This document shows, one piece after another, positions 6,339-14,159 of a stretch of DNA of 14,159 bases. The notes below the pieces were generated by a model. The model was given only the letters and a program-made list of their open reading frames with translations. It did no database searches and was not told where the DNA came from. The stretch covers positions 34,461 through 48,619 of the forward strand of contig DAMG01000079.1 in assembly GCA_002497025.1 (NCBI GenBank), in the 5' to 3' direction. How positions within the stretch are numbered: position 1 is the first letter of the stretch; every line of letters starts with the position of its first letter. The stretch comes from Euryarchaeota archaeon UBA126. GTDB taxonomy: Archaea; Thermoplasmatota; Poseidoniia; Poseidoniales; Thalassarchaeaceae. Position numbers and translations under genes: made by a program.

Positions 6339-9300
6339 ATGTCTTATGAAAACGGGAAAACGGGGGACGTCGGCCAGTACAATGGACTGGTATCGGCGCC
6401 AGCGGTGTTAGCAGGAATACTAATCTTATTTTTCGCTGCTACATCCCTCGCTGATGATGTGATGATTGACACAGGAAAGTTGGTTATCCTTCCCGTCGCA
6501 GCTGCATTAGCGGCTGTTATGGGAAGGTTTTGGGTATCTGCCCTTCCTGAAGATTCTCCGATAAATCGAAACACGGTTTTCGTAATGTTGTTTGCAATCG
6601 TTCCGATAGCATTGGAATTCCTAGGATTTATTGACGCCATACTCGCAACCACTTTTGCATTCATGGCGATTTCAACATTAATTCTTGTCAAATCAAATAG
6701 AAGTGAGGAAGCGACCATTCTATTCACTATGGTCGCAGGATTCCATGTTTCTGTAGCCTACGCTGCGTCTATGCCAGAATTAACACTTTCAGAGGGAGAT
6801 AACCTACAGAATCTGCTTATAGACGTCCAAAGGGCCGGTATAGCGGCTAATTTCTTTTCCTTTTACGCTGCATCTTTGACGCTCGGTACCATTTTCGCTA
6901 TTTCTTTCAGAGGATGTCTGTATGATGGAGGAAATGGGTCTTTGTTTGAAAGACTACCACAAAAAATTGATTTTTCAGAACACCGTGATTTACTGATCAC
7001 TGCAGTTACCTTATTGATTGTGAACTTAATTCCACTTTGTTCACTGGCAAGTATTTCCAGTGCTGGTACCTTTGAGGAGCACCACTACCTTGGCGGTATT
7101 TGGGCTCTAGTTACTTCGATAGTAGTGATGTTTGTAGCCTTCTGTCGTGCTGAGAGATGGCATGTTCTCGGAGCGATAGTTGCGGTAAATTGGCTAATCT
7201 ACACTTTAGCTCACTTGGTAGAGATAGGTGTCAGTCTCCCAGAACAATTGGAATTCCTTGCTGGGAACGATTTCGGTGGAGCATTCTCTTGGTTCTTCAT
7301 CACATTCTGGTTGAATGTGTTAGGAATTATGCTTGCTTCTAGTGGAAGGTTCGGAGATATTGCTCCTCGCCGAGAACCTAGCCAGTTCCGTTTGTGGTGG
7401 AGTGATAATTCCTATTCAATTCTAGTTGGTTCCGCAGTTATTGTTGGCCTTTTAATCAGGACTGGTTGGAATGTGCTTCCTGCAATGAATGCGAATATAA
7501 CCGGACTTTGGGATATGACTGGAGGTTCTGACCCTTGGTACATGAAGAGAGTAGTTGACTACATTGTAGCAGAGCATGCCCACTTCATTTTCGATGCAGA
7601 TCGAGCATACCCGAGTGGTGGAATTAATCCTCGCCCACCTCTATTTTCGTGGTGTTTAGCACTTGGTGGCCTCGCACTCGAGTGGTTAACAGGTATTACC
7701 GCCGACGAAGTCGTTTGGTGGTCAGTTGCAGGTCTGCCAGCAATCTTCGGAGCATTGATTGTTCTACCAGTTGCAGGTATTGCAAACCGCCTTCACAGTG
7801 CACAGGCGGGGATATTTGCTGCTTGGCTTATGGCACTAATGCCTGGTCACATTAGTCACTCAACATTTGGTCTAGCCGACCACGATTCGTTTGCACTGCT
7901 TTTCCTTACCTTAGCCTTCTACTTCTGGGTTAGAACATTAGGGGAAATTGGTAGTGAAAGAGTATTCCGCAACCCAAGTTCCAATCCATTGTACTTGGTT
8001 GCAGGTATTAGAGAGATGTGGAATCGTAATCCAGTAATGATGTCCTATGCAACACTAGCCGGTATCAGTTTCTCGACAGTGGCGCTTGGTTGGAAAGGAT
8101 TCGTTTACGGACCTGGAATTCTATTCCTTGCTTTTGCTTTCCAAATCATCCTCAATATGTTCCGCCGACGTGACAGCCTACCTCTTACTTCGGCAGCTTT
8201 GCAGATGATGTTTACAACCTTCCTAATTCCTCTCCCATTCTACATTTGGCCTGGTCTTAACTTACTTTGGGCACCTAGCGGATTCCAACCTATGTTCTAC
8301 ATTGTTGGATTTACAATTGCCTTAGGTTGGGTGGCATCTAGCTTCCGAGACAAACCTTGGCTGTTGGTGTTGGGTAGCGGTGGCGTACTATTTGGCGGCA
8401 TTCTATCGGCATTGTGGATTCTACAAACCGCTGAATATTACGACGGTTGGGATATTCTATTCACAGGTGGATTTTATTTCTCAAAGAACAAGATTTTCGG
8501 AACAATCGGAGAAGCTCAGGCACCGAGTAGAGGTGTACTATTCGCTTCCTTTGGTCCGATTGTTACATTGATTGCATTAGGTTATGCGTTCATCCTTCTA
8601 TGGCGTGGCGCTCGAGAAGAAAAGCAAGGCTTGTCTCTTGTTGGTTTGTGGGTTCTAATCGCCTCCTACATGGCTTGGACCGCTGGAAGATTCATTCTCA
8701 ATGCAACTCCAGCAATGGCCGTTGTTGGTGCAATAGGTATAGCTGCACTTTGGAAGAGGGCCGATTTCTCAGGCTTCACCAAAGAATGGCGTCGTGCAGG
8801 AATTGGAACTCCAAGAGCTCGATTCCGTTCGGTTAGAACTGCCAGTGTAAAGAAGCCGATGATTCCAGCCCTAGTGCTTGTTTTCATGCTAGTTGCAACT
8901 CAACATGCAACATATGGTGTAGACTCGGGTATTCCGAGGGGTGAGACTGCATCCGGGGATGTCGATCAGGTGATTTACGATATTACTCCTGATGTAATGA
9001 GATTCGATGTAGGAGGGCTATCGCTTCTGGATAGCAGTTCCTACAACCCAACTGCGAATTGTGGAAATGGTTGCTGGTACATGGGAACATTCGGTCCTGG
9101 ATTCAACGGAGGGGGTTGGAATATGGCCTATGAGTGGCTTTCAGAACAAGATTCAGATGAGAAATTTGGTGAAAGACCTGCATTCGTCTCATGGTGGGAT
9201 TATGGATTCCAAGCATTGGATTCCGGAGAACATCCTACCGTTGCTGACAACTTCCAGTCTGGAATTCCACATAGTGGAGGAATGTTACTATCTTCAGGTC

Positions 9301-12300
9301 AGGAAGACACTCTAGCGATGTTTATCACAACTCTCGCTCAGGGAGATAGGAAGTATTCCGGTGATGGACAATTTGGTGACGATTTCACTGAAGTTATCCA
9401 GAACCACCTATCTGCACAACAAATTCAGGAGTTCCAAGATATTCTATCGCTTGGCCCTGGACAAAAGCAATCCGTAATCGATCGTTCTTTGGTTCTAATC
9501 TATCAAAACGTTCAGGAGATACAGGATTCTTCCTTTACAGCTGGAAATCTCAGAATCACCACAGATTTGATGCATGGTACTGTCCTTGATGAAAATGGAC
9601 TTCCAACAGAACCAATGTGGTTTGTATTCAAAGATGGTAAGCAAGTGGGTAATGCTACGACAAACGAAACAGAGGCCAAGTCGATTTTCAATGAAGCACG
9701 CGGATCTAGCCAACCCTATGAAGAGGAAACAACCCATTACGATATTGGCGGCTACAGATATACAGCCGACTTAATCGAGAGTTATGACGACGTTTCAACA
9801 AACTTACATCGTTCAAATGCTAAGTTGGGTCTAGCAAGGGCTTTCCTAACTACTGCCCTTACTCTTGATGAATTAGTAGAAATGTACCATGACATCTCTA
9901 CCCAAGTTGTGTATGAGGTTCAGGATTACGGAGGTAGTTTGGGAGAAACTATCGAACGAAATAACGAGATTCGCTACTTCGCAATAGACGATAGATTGTA
10001 CCCACTTGGTGGAGCTTATTATGCCGACCAAAGTTACCATCGAGGTCAAACTACAGGAATTTTCTACGCTCCAACCACCTTATCGGGCCTTGATCCCAAT
10101 CATTACATTGAATCGATTTACGAGACCCAGCGCGGTGATAGGCCGACAGTCTTCATGAGCGCTGAGCGCTATGAGCAGGAGTATATGTCTGACGTTGTCA
10201 AGCAACAATCTGGAGCAATGGAAGATTCCACAGATATGATTCAACTTGTTGATATACAATATCAGCAAACAGAATCTTTCTTTGAAACAATGGTTGCTAG
10301 AATCTATGTTGGATACGGGACCTCAAGTTTGGGATTAACGGTTGATCCATCTCAACCTGGACCAACATGGGCGATAAGCGGAACACCAGGTTCTCCACTA
10401 GAGAATGCCTTCCCTCTTCCAGGCGCTATGATGAATCATTTCGTAATAGCCAATTGGTACGATGACGGCTCAGATTCTCCTGATGAAGACAATAACAGTG
10501 TACCGGATATTTTCGATGGTGGCTATGCCGCAATCGGCAGGGCTAATTCCAATGTAAAGGTCGTGAAATATTACAGTGGAGCTACCCTAGAAGGTACAGT
10601 TGAATTGGATGGAATTGGTCCAGTTCCGAATGCTAGAATATTGATTGAAAGAGATGCCTTCAGTGGTGAAGAAGTCGCCGATGAGAATGGAACTGTGACC
10701 GACCAAGATCCTCGGACCTATTGGGTTCCTATTGGCACTGTAGACGCAGATGAGAACGGAGATTATTCATTCACTGTTCCAGCAGGCAAGATTAGAGTTT
10801 CAGCCTTCTTTGGCGAACCTGATATCAGGGCTGCTCGCGATGAATTAACAAGTGGTTCTGGTGGTATGTTGCAAGATGTAGCCACAGAATCAACAATTGG
10901 GGTTAGAAATGTCAACTTAATCACTGGAATACTGGGTAATGTTTCTGGTTCTCAATGGCTATCAGAGACCATAATAAACGTCTCAGGGGAAGCGGGTCAT
11001 TCCAATGGCCAAGCTCTGATTAATGCTGATATCACCGTAGAACCGTCATTCTCTACAGGCCGATTAGTTTGGAATGGGCAGGGTTCCTTTGATGGCGAAG
11101 CAATTACCGATGCTGTTGTCGAATTATCTCCTGCATGGGACCAAATTCAGATGCAACCGATCTTGCTAGAGACCTCTACAGGAAGTGTAAACGGACCTGA
11201 CCTAGCTTTCCAAGGAATAGGCCAAGCGACATTTACCGGTGAAGGTGAAGTCATCAGTAATGGTTTGATGACAGTCACTGATTTCGTAGGTACACACAGG
11301 CAGACCATTCTGAACGGACACAGCCTAGCCGGCTCCGGAGAGTTTACCGGGCGAGGGACGCTTTCCGGAGTAATTGACGGAGTGGATGTTGTTGACGGAA
11401 GTTGTAACGAAAATGGAACAATGCCAGAGAACTACTCAGTTTGTTCTCTATCTGATGGAGACTTCTTGATTGAGGGCGCAATTAACGCAACTGGACGATT
11501 TACATCCAATGGAACATCTTCATTCTCGCAAGAACACAACGGTTCATCTCTCACTGGCTCAGGTGTATTTACTATTGATGCTAGTAATGAGGAACTAGAC
11601 ACCTATGGGACCCTAAATGGTACAGGAACTTTCAGCGGAGAGGGTGAATTCAGCGGCCCTATGGTACAAGCTGGGACATTCCACCTAATCGATGCTATAC
11701 CTGGAAATTACAACGTGGCAGTAGTATTCAATGACGATACTAGAATCGAAATTATTGACGGATTTAACGTTCCACATCAGGGTGTGCCATCTCTTAATCA
11801 AATCGATGTAGCGGGCGGAGTAATCTCCGGCATATTAACTGATGAGAATGGAAATGCTTTGTCGGGTTCTGTTACAATGGTCAAACTCGAATCTGAAAAT
11901 GACGCCACTATCGGGGAATGTAGCGAAGTCATGTACGCACCATGCCGATTAACTGCAGATGAGAATGGTACCTTTGAGTTCGGACCAATCGTTCCAGGAG
12001 AGTACCTCTTTGAGTTGGATATGGATGAAGATGGATTCAATGAGGTTGAATTGACCCATGAATTCGATGCTGATATGGACTCACAAGTTAACTTCCCAAC
12101 TCCTATACCTACAGTATTTGATTTGAGATTCTCGTTAACTCAAATTGTTGATGGAATGCAAACATCTGTGGAGAATCTCGATAATTTGACTTTGGTCAAG
12201 AGTGATAATTCAGTAGCACCAGTTGTTGCCGTATTCGATAACATCAGTGGTGAATACTTGGCTGAACTATCACAGGGTCAATGGATTCTCAGCCATGACT

Positions 12301-14159
12301 TGAGTGATTCTGAGCAATTATGGGAACAAATTGACCTTCAATCAGACATTTCTACTTCCTACGCCTTTAGAGAATCGATGAATGTAGTTGGAATTGTGTA
12401 TTATGATACTAATACAGAAGTCTCCAATTCCACCATTCAAGCAGAGGTTGTTGACTACACGCAGGTAATTTTCCATTGGGAGAATTTCACTACAAGCGAA
12501 ACCACAGATGCCAATGGTGTATTCAATGTCGTTTTGCCGATTGGTTCAGTTGTTGACGCCACTGTATTTGGTAATGTTCTGAATGTAGTTAATGGTACAC
12601 GATTTACAGTCGAAGAGAGTATGGAAAATATCACGATGGTTGCACGCCCCGGACATGATGTTAGCGGTAACCTAAATCTAAATCGATTAGGAAATTACTA
12701 CACATCAAATCTAGACGGTTGGGAGCCTGTTACTGTATATGCAACGAATGAGCAGGTCGATGCAGTGTGGCATATAGAAGCCACTCAGTTTGGGACTTTT
12801 GACACTATTTTACCTGAAGGCAACTGGACATTTACAACAGATCTAGATTGGCTGAATGCAAGTGAAGCAACTCTCATGGTTGATGGTGAAAATGATACAT
12901 TAGACATGTATCTTTACCCTGCACCTTCATTCCTTGAGATAGATTTCTTCTTGGATAATAGTGGTGACAATAACGTAGCTAATGGAACTCCTGTAGAGTA
13001 CAAATTCTCAGTTGTACCTCTTGAAAATGAAGCGGGATTAACGATAGATGTAGAAGAAGATGGTTCAGAGTGGATTTCAGAAGGATTCGCAAGAGTTCCT
13101 GTAGAAGCGGGGTCATATCGAATAAATGTAGAAATTTCTAACGCTCGCGCGGGAGATCTTTTCGGAACCCGAATTATGACCGGTGATGCCTACTTTGAGG
13201 TCGGTCTCGACGGTGAAGTAGTTAGCAGAAGTATTGGCTTTGATCCAGAATGGAAGGTAGATTTGACATTTACGAATGAAAGCGGTGGGCAACTAGTTGA
13301 TCAATTAGTTAGATTCATCGATCCGCAGAATAGCGGAGAAATTATCACTAGAAAGACCGATATGAATGGCACACTAATTGACCATCTTCCTGATGGTGAA
13401 TGGATTATTGTGATAGATTCTGTGGAAACAGATACGGCGGTTATAGAAGGAGTTCGAACATCGATTATCGTATCAGAACAAACTGCTAACGATGCTCAAA
13501 CCATGTCAACTAGCGAACTTGCATCATTCACTGTTAGAATTTCTGATGCTGATGGAGTTAATCTGGAAGATATGGAATTACAACTAATTTCTAATGATGG
13601 GTTAGGAACGGTATATCTTGACAACACTGATGGTTCGGGACAAACCTCAGGAATCATATCTCCAGGTTCATGGAATATTGAATTAAATCAGACCGTGGAC
13701 AGGACTCGTTATGTCGTCGAGTCGCTTGAACTGCAGGATGGTGGTTTAGTCGCTGGTGAGAATGAATTAATCGATATTGTTACATCAACACACTATGAGT
13801 TGTCTGGAACGATATTCTGGGACCATGATGACGACGATGATGCGGACGTTGGAGAGGGTGTATCAGATGTTGAAATTCTGATGACAAGCGATGGTCATGA
13901 TAATATTACTCAAATTACCAATGCCGCTGGTGATTGGAGTGTGTATGTTCCTGCAGGTACAACTTGGCAAGTCTCGACATACAGAGAAGGGTTTGATCAA
14001 GAAACTGAATCTATTGCGATGAACGCTCCTAACTCTGTAGAAATTGAACTTACAGCTGGATATGTGGACATATTTGGAAACGTAACGCACTCAGATTTGT
14101 CGAATATTGGTGAGCAAGTAGAATTAATTTTGATTCCTACATCTGGCATGGTACGTGAT
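6339..14159 (+). CDS. aglB: giant AglB/STT3 oligosaccharyltransferase with N-terminal membrane extension and long extracellular tail (3' end outside window)
   Basis: AglB (EC 2.4.99.21) transfers a lipid-linked oligosaccharide to Asn in N-X-S/T of exported proteins at the outer membrane face. I read 2607 codons without a stop; the end lies beyond the window. Residues 20-335 hold about ten hydrophobic segments absent from ordinary STT3. The core starts near 365. D398 (G-S-D-P-W-Y) matches the first acidic motif, D514-H-D516 the second DXD-type motif, T-I-G-E at 722-725 the TIXE motif of external loop 5, R784 the conserved Arg of a late helix, and W-W-D-Y-G at 952-956 the sequon-binding signature. 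A DK/MI-type motif was not found with confidence. From about 1415 on are tandem beta domains of carboxypeptidase-regulatory/CNA-B type (for example 1418-1490, 1829-1894, 2016-2077, 2108-2168, 2309-2360, 2487-2548) plus a glycine-spaced repeat at 1574-1773. About 25 sequons occur in the tail. Function of the core is well supported; the roles of both extensions are unknown. Confidence 0.92.
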   Translation, partial: MSYENGKTGDVGQYNGLVSAPAVLAGILILFFAATSLADDVMIDTGKLVILPVAAALAAVMGRFWVSALPEDSPINRNTVFVMLFAIVPIALEFLGFIDAILATTFAFMAISTLILVKSNRSEEATILFTMVAGFHVSVAYAASMPELTLSEGDNLQNLLIDVQRAGIAANFFSFYAASLTLGTIFAISFRGCLYDGGNGSLFERLPQKIDFSEHRDLLITAVTLLIVNLIPLCSLASISSAGTFEEHHYLGGIWALVTSIVVMFVAFCRAERWHVLGAIVAVNWLIYTLAHLVEIGVSLPEQLEFLAGNDFGGAFSWFFITFWLNVLGIMLASSGRFGDIAPRREPSQFRLWWSDNSYSILVGSAVIVGLLIRTGWNVLPAMNANITGLWDMTGGSDPWYMKRVVDYIVAEHAHFIFDADRAYPSGGINPRPPLFSWCLALGGLALEWLTGITADEVVWWSVAGLPAIFGALIVLPVAGIANRLHSAQAGIFAAWLMALMPGHISHSTFGLADHDSFALLFLTLAFYFWVRTLGEIGSERVFRNPSSNPLYLVAGIREMWNRNPVMMSYATLAGISFSTVALGWKGFVYGPGILFLAFAFQIILNMFRRRDSLPLTSAALQMMFTTFLIPLPFYIWPGLNLLWAPSGFQPMFYIVGFTIALGWVASSFRDKPWLLVLGSGGVLFGGILSALWILQTAEYYDGWDILFTGGFYFSKNKIFGTIGEAQAPSRGVLFASFGPIVTLIALGYAFILLWRGAREEKQGLSLVGLWVLIASYMAWTAGRFILNATPAMAVVGAIGIAALWKRADFSGFTKEWRRAGIGTPRARFRSVRTASVKKPMIPALVLVFMLVATQHATYGVDSGIPRGETASGDVDQVIYDITPDVMRFDVGGLSLLDSSSYNPTANCGNGCWYMGTFGPGFNGGGWNMAYEWLSEQDSDEKFGERPAFVSWWDYGFQALDSGEHPTVADNFQSGIPHSGGMLLSSGQEDTLAMFITTLAQGDRKYSGDGQFGDDFTEVIQNHLSAQQIQEFQDILSLGPGQKQSVIDRSLVLIYQNVQEIQDSSFTAGNLRITTDLMHGTVLDENGLPTEPMWFVFKDGKQVGNATTNETEAKSIFNEARGSSQPYEEETTHYDIGGYRYTADLIESYDDVSTNLHRSNAKLGLARAFLTTALTLDELVEMYHDISTQVVYEVQDYGGSLGETIERNNEIRYFAIDDRLYPLGGAYYADQSYHRGQTTGIFYAPTTLSGLDPNHYIESIYETQRGDRPTVFMSAERYEQEYMSDVVKQQSGAMEDSTDMIQLVDIQYQQTESFFETMVARIYVGYGTSSLGLTVDPSQPGPTWAISGTPGSPLENAFPLPGAMMNHFVIANWYDDGSDSPDEDNNSVPDIFDGGYAAIGRANSNVKVVKYYSGATLEGTVELDGIGPVPNARILIERDAFSGEEVADENGTVTDQDPRTYWVPIGTVDADENGDYSFTVPAGKIRVSAFFGEPDIRAARDELTSGSGGMLQDVATESTIGVRNVNLITGILGNVSGSQWLSETIINVSGEAGHSNGQALINADITVEPSFSTGRLVWNGQGSFDGEAITDAVVELSPAWDQIQMQPILLETSTGSVNGPDLAFQGIGQATFTGEGEVISNGLMTVTDFVGTHRQTILNGHSLAGSGEFTGRGTLSGVIDGVDVVDGSCNENGTMPENYSVCSLSDGDFLIEGAINATGRFTSNGTSSFSQEHNGSSLTGSGVFTIDASNEELDTYGTLNGTGTFSGEGEFSGPMVQAGTFHLIDAIPGNYNVAVVFNDDTRIEIIDGFNVPHQGVPSLNQIDVAGGVISGILTDENGNALSGSVTMVKLESENDATIGECSEVMYAPCRLTADENGTFEFGPIVPGEYLFELDMDEDGFNEVELTHEFDADMDSQVNFPTPIPTVFDLRFSLTQIVDGMQTSVENLDNLTLVKSDNSVAPVVAVFDNISGEYLAELSQGQWILSHDLSDSEQLWEQIDLQSDISTSYAFRESMNVVGIVYYDTNTEVSNSTIQAEVVDYTQVIFHWENFTTSETTDANGVFNVVLPIGSVVDATVFGNVLNVVNGTRFTVEESMENITMVARPGHDVSGNLNLNRLGNYYTSNLDGWEPVTVYATNEQVDAVWHIEATQFGTFDTILPEGNWTFTTDLDWLNASEATLMVDGENDTLDMYLYPAPSFLEIDFFLDNSGDNNVANGTPVEYKFSVVPLENEAGLTIDVEEDGSEWISEGFARVPVEAGSYRINVEISNARAGDLFGTRIMTGDAYFEVGLDGEVVSRSIGFDPEWKVDLTFTNESGGQLVDQLVRFIDPQNSGEIITRKTDMNGTLIDHLPDGEWIIVIDSVETDTAVIEGVRTSIIVSEQTANDAQTMSTSELASFTVRISDADGVNLEDMELQLISNDGLGTVYLDNTDGSGQTSGIISPGSWNIELNQTVDRTRYVVESLELQDGGLVAGENELIDIVTSTHYELSGTIFWDHDDDDDADVGEGVSDVEILMTSDGHDNITQITNAAGDWSVYVPAGTTWQVSTYREGFDQETESIAMNAPNSVEIELTAGYVDIFGNVTHSDLSNIGEQVELILIPTSGMVRD
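10584..14159 (+). repeat. tandem carboxypeptidase-regulatory/CNA-B-like beta domains in the aglB tail
   Basis: Divergent protein-level repeats, not DNA repeats. Each unit begins with a pattern like hydrophobic-x-G-x-hydrophobic, continues with an alternating beta stretch, then a turn of the type D-E-N-G-x-F/Y or D-A-N-G-V-F, and ends in P-x-G-x-Y/W/I-x-hydrophobic. Clear examples: the turn D-E-N-G-D-Y-S-F near 1470, A-D-E-N-G-T-F-E-F near 1874-1882, D-A-N-G-V-F-N-V near 2060, D-M-N-G-T-L near 2343 and A-A-G-D-W-S-V-Y near 2529. The pattern is that of Pfam CarboxypepD_reg and related Ig-like folds. The last full unit carries an Asp-rich insert at 2495-2503 as in SdrD-type calcium-binding B domains. 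The array runs off the window. Confidence 0.65.
11058..11657 (+). repeat. glycine-spaced beta repeat (G-x-G-x-F-x-G-x-G) within the aglB tail
   Basis: Between residues 1574 and 1773 the motif G-x-G-x-F-(T/S/D)-G-x-G recurs: N-G-Q-G-S-F-D-G at 1579-1586, F-T-G-E-G near 1632-1636, G-S-G-E-F-T-G-R-G-T-L-S-G at 1665-1677, G-S-G-V-F at 1740-1744, and N-G-T-G-T-F-S-G-E-G-E-F-S-G at 1760-1773. It differs from the flanking Ig-like units and suggests a short-strand solenoid or stacked beta hairpins. Several sequons and one close cysteine pair lie inside it. No family name assigned. Confidence 0.6.

Noticed and set aside
6344..6727. Minus-strand frame of 127 codons opposite the start of the aglB-like gene
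   Set aside because: The plus-strand frame has a GGTGAT ribosome-binding site and encodes convincing membrane helices here; the antisense product is a low-complexity N/A/T/I-rich shadow.
7157..9774. Several short plus- and minus-strand frames of 60-85 codons inside the aglB-like gene
   Set aside because: The long frame was read codon by codon from 6339 to the window end without a stop and carries STT3 motifs, so these are shadows in other frames.
10500..10600. A separate gene starting after the STT3 catalytic domain
   Set aside because: There is no stop codon at the core-tail junction and no gap; the frame continues from the core into the beta domains.

Overview
The window looks like a piece of an archaeal chromosome, most likely a marine Thermoplasmatota of the Marine Group II (Poseidoniales) type. 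Lineage is inferred, not proven. Support comes from a CDP-archaeol synthase (archaeal ether lipids), an archaeal-type AglB/STT3 oligosaccharyltransferase, a PGF-CTERM-like C-terminus, TATA-type promoter candidates with at least one probably leaderless start, and GGTGAT/GAGGT ribosome-binding sites upstream of other genes. Coding density is high and the longest gap between confidently placed genes is about 120 bases.

Layout. Positions 1-63 (minus) may be the first 21 codons of a gene leaving the window. 163-1104 and 1194-2399 (plus) are two unrecognised membrane-anchored exoproteins. 2396-4090 (minus) is a third secreted, C-terminally anchored protein; it converges on the second and shares a CTAG stop overlap with it. 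4170-4868 (plus) is carS (CDP-archaeol synthase) and 4949-6217 (plus) is purD (glycinamide ribonucleotide synthetase). From 6339 to the window end (plus) there is one uninterrupted frame of 2607 codons that has not stopped at the edge.

The giant frame is the main object of interest. It has three parts: about 340 residues with roughly ten hydrophobic segments; an STT3/AglB core with recognisable catalytic motifs (D398, D514-H-D516, TIGE at 722-725, R784, WWDYG at 952-956); and an extracellular tail of at least about 1190 residues made of tandem carboxypeptidase-regulatory/CNA-B-like beta domains and a glycine-spaced beta repeat. The tail carries about 25 N-X-S/T sequons, while the neighbouring exoproteins have almost none. 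It may therefore be both glycosylation enzyme and heavily glycosylated surface protein.

How the genes fit together: carS makes the activated membrane lipid precursor, the AglB-like protein would N-glycosylate exported proteins, and the three exoproteins (signal peptides or N-terminal membrane helices, beta-rich ectodomains, paired cysteines) are plausible cell-envelope components. purD is a housekeeping purine gene with no evident functional tie. No tRNA, rRNA, CRISPR array, insertion sequence or integration site was seen.
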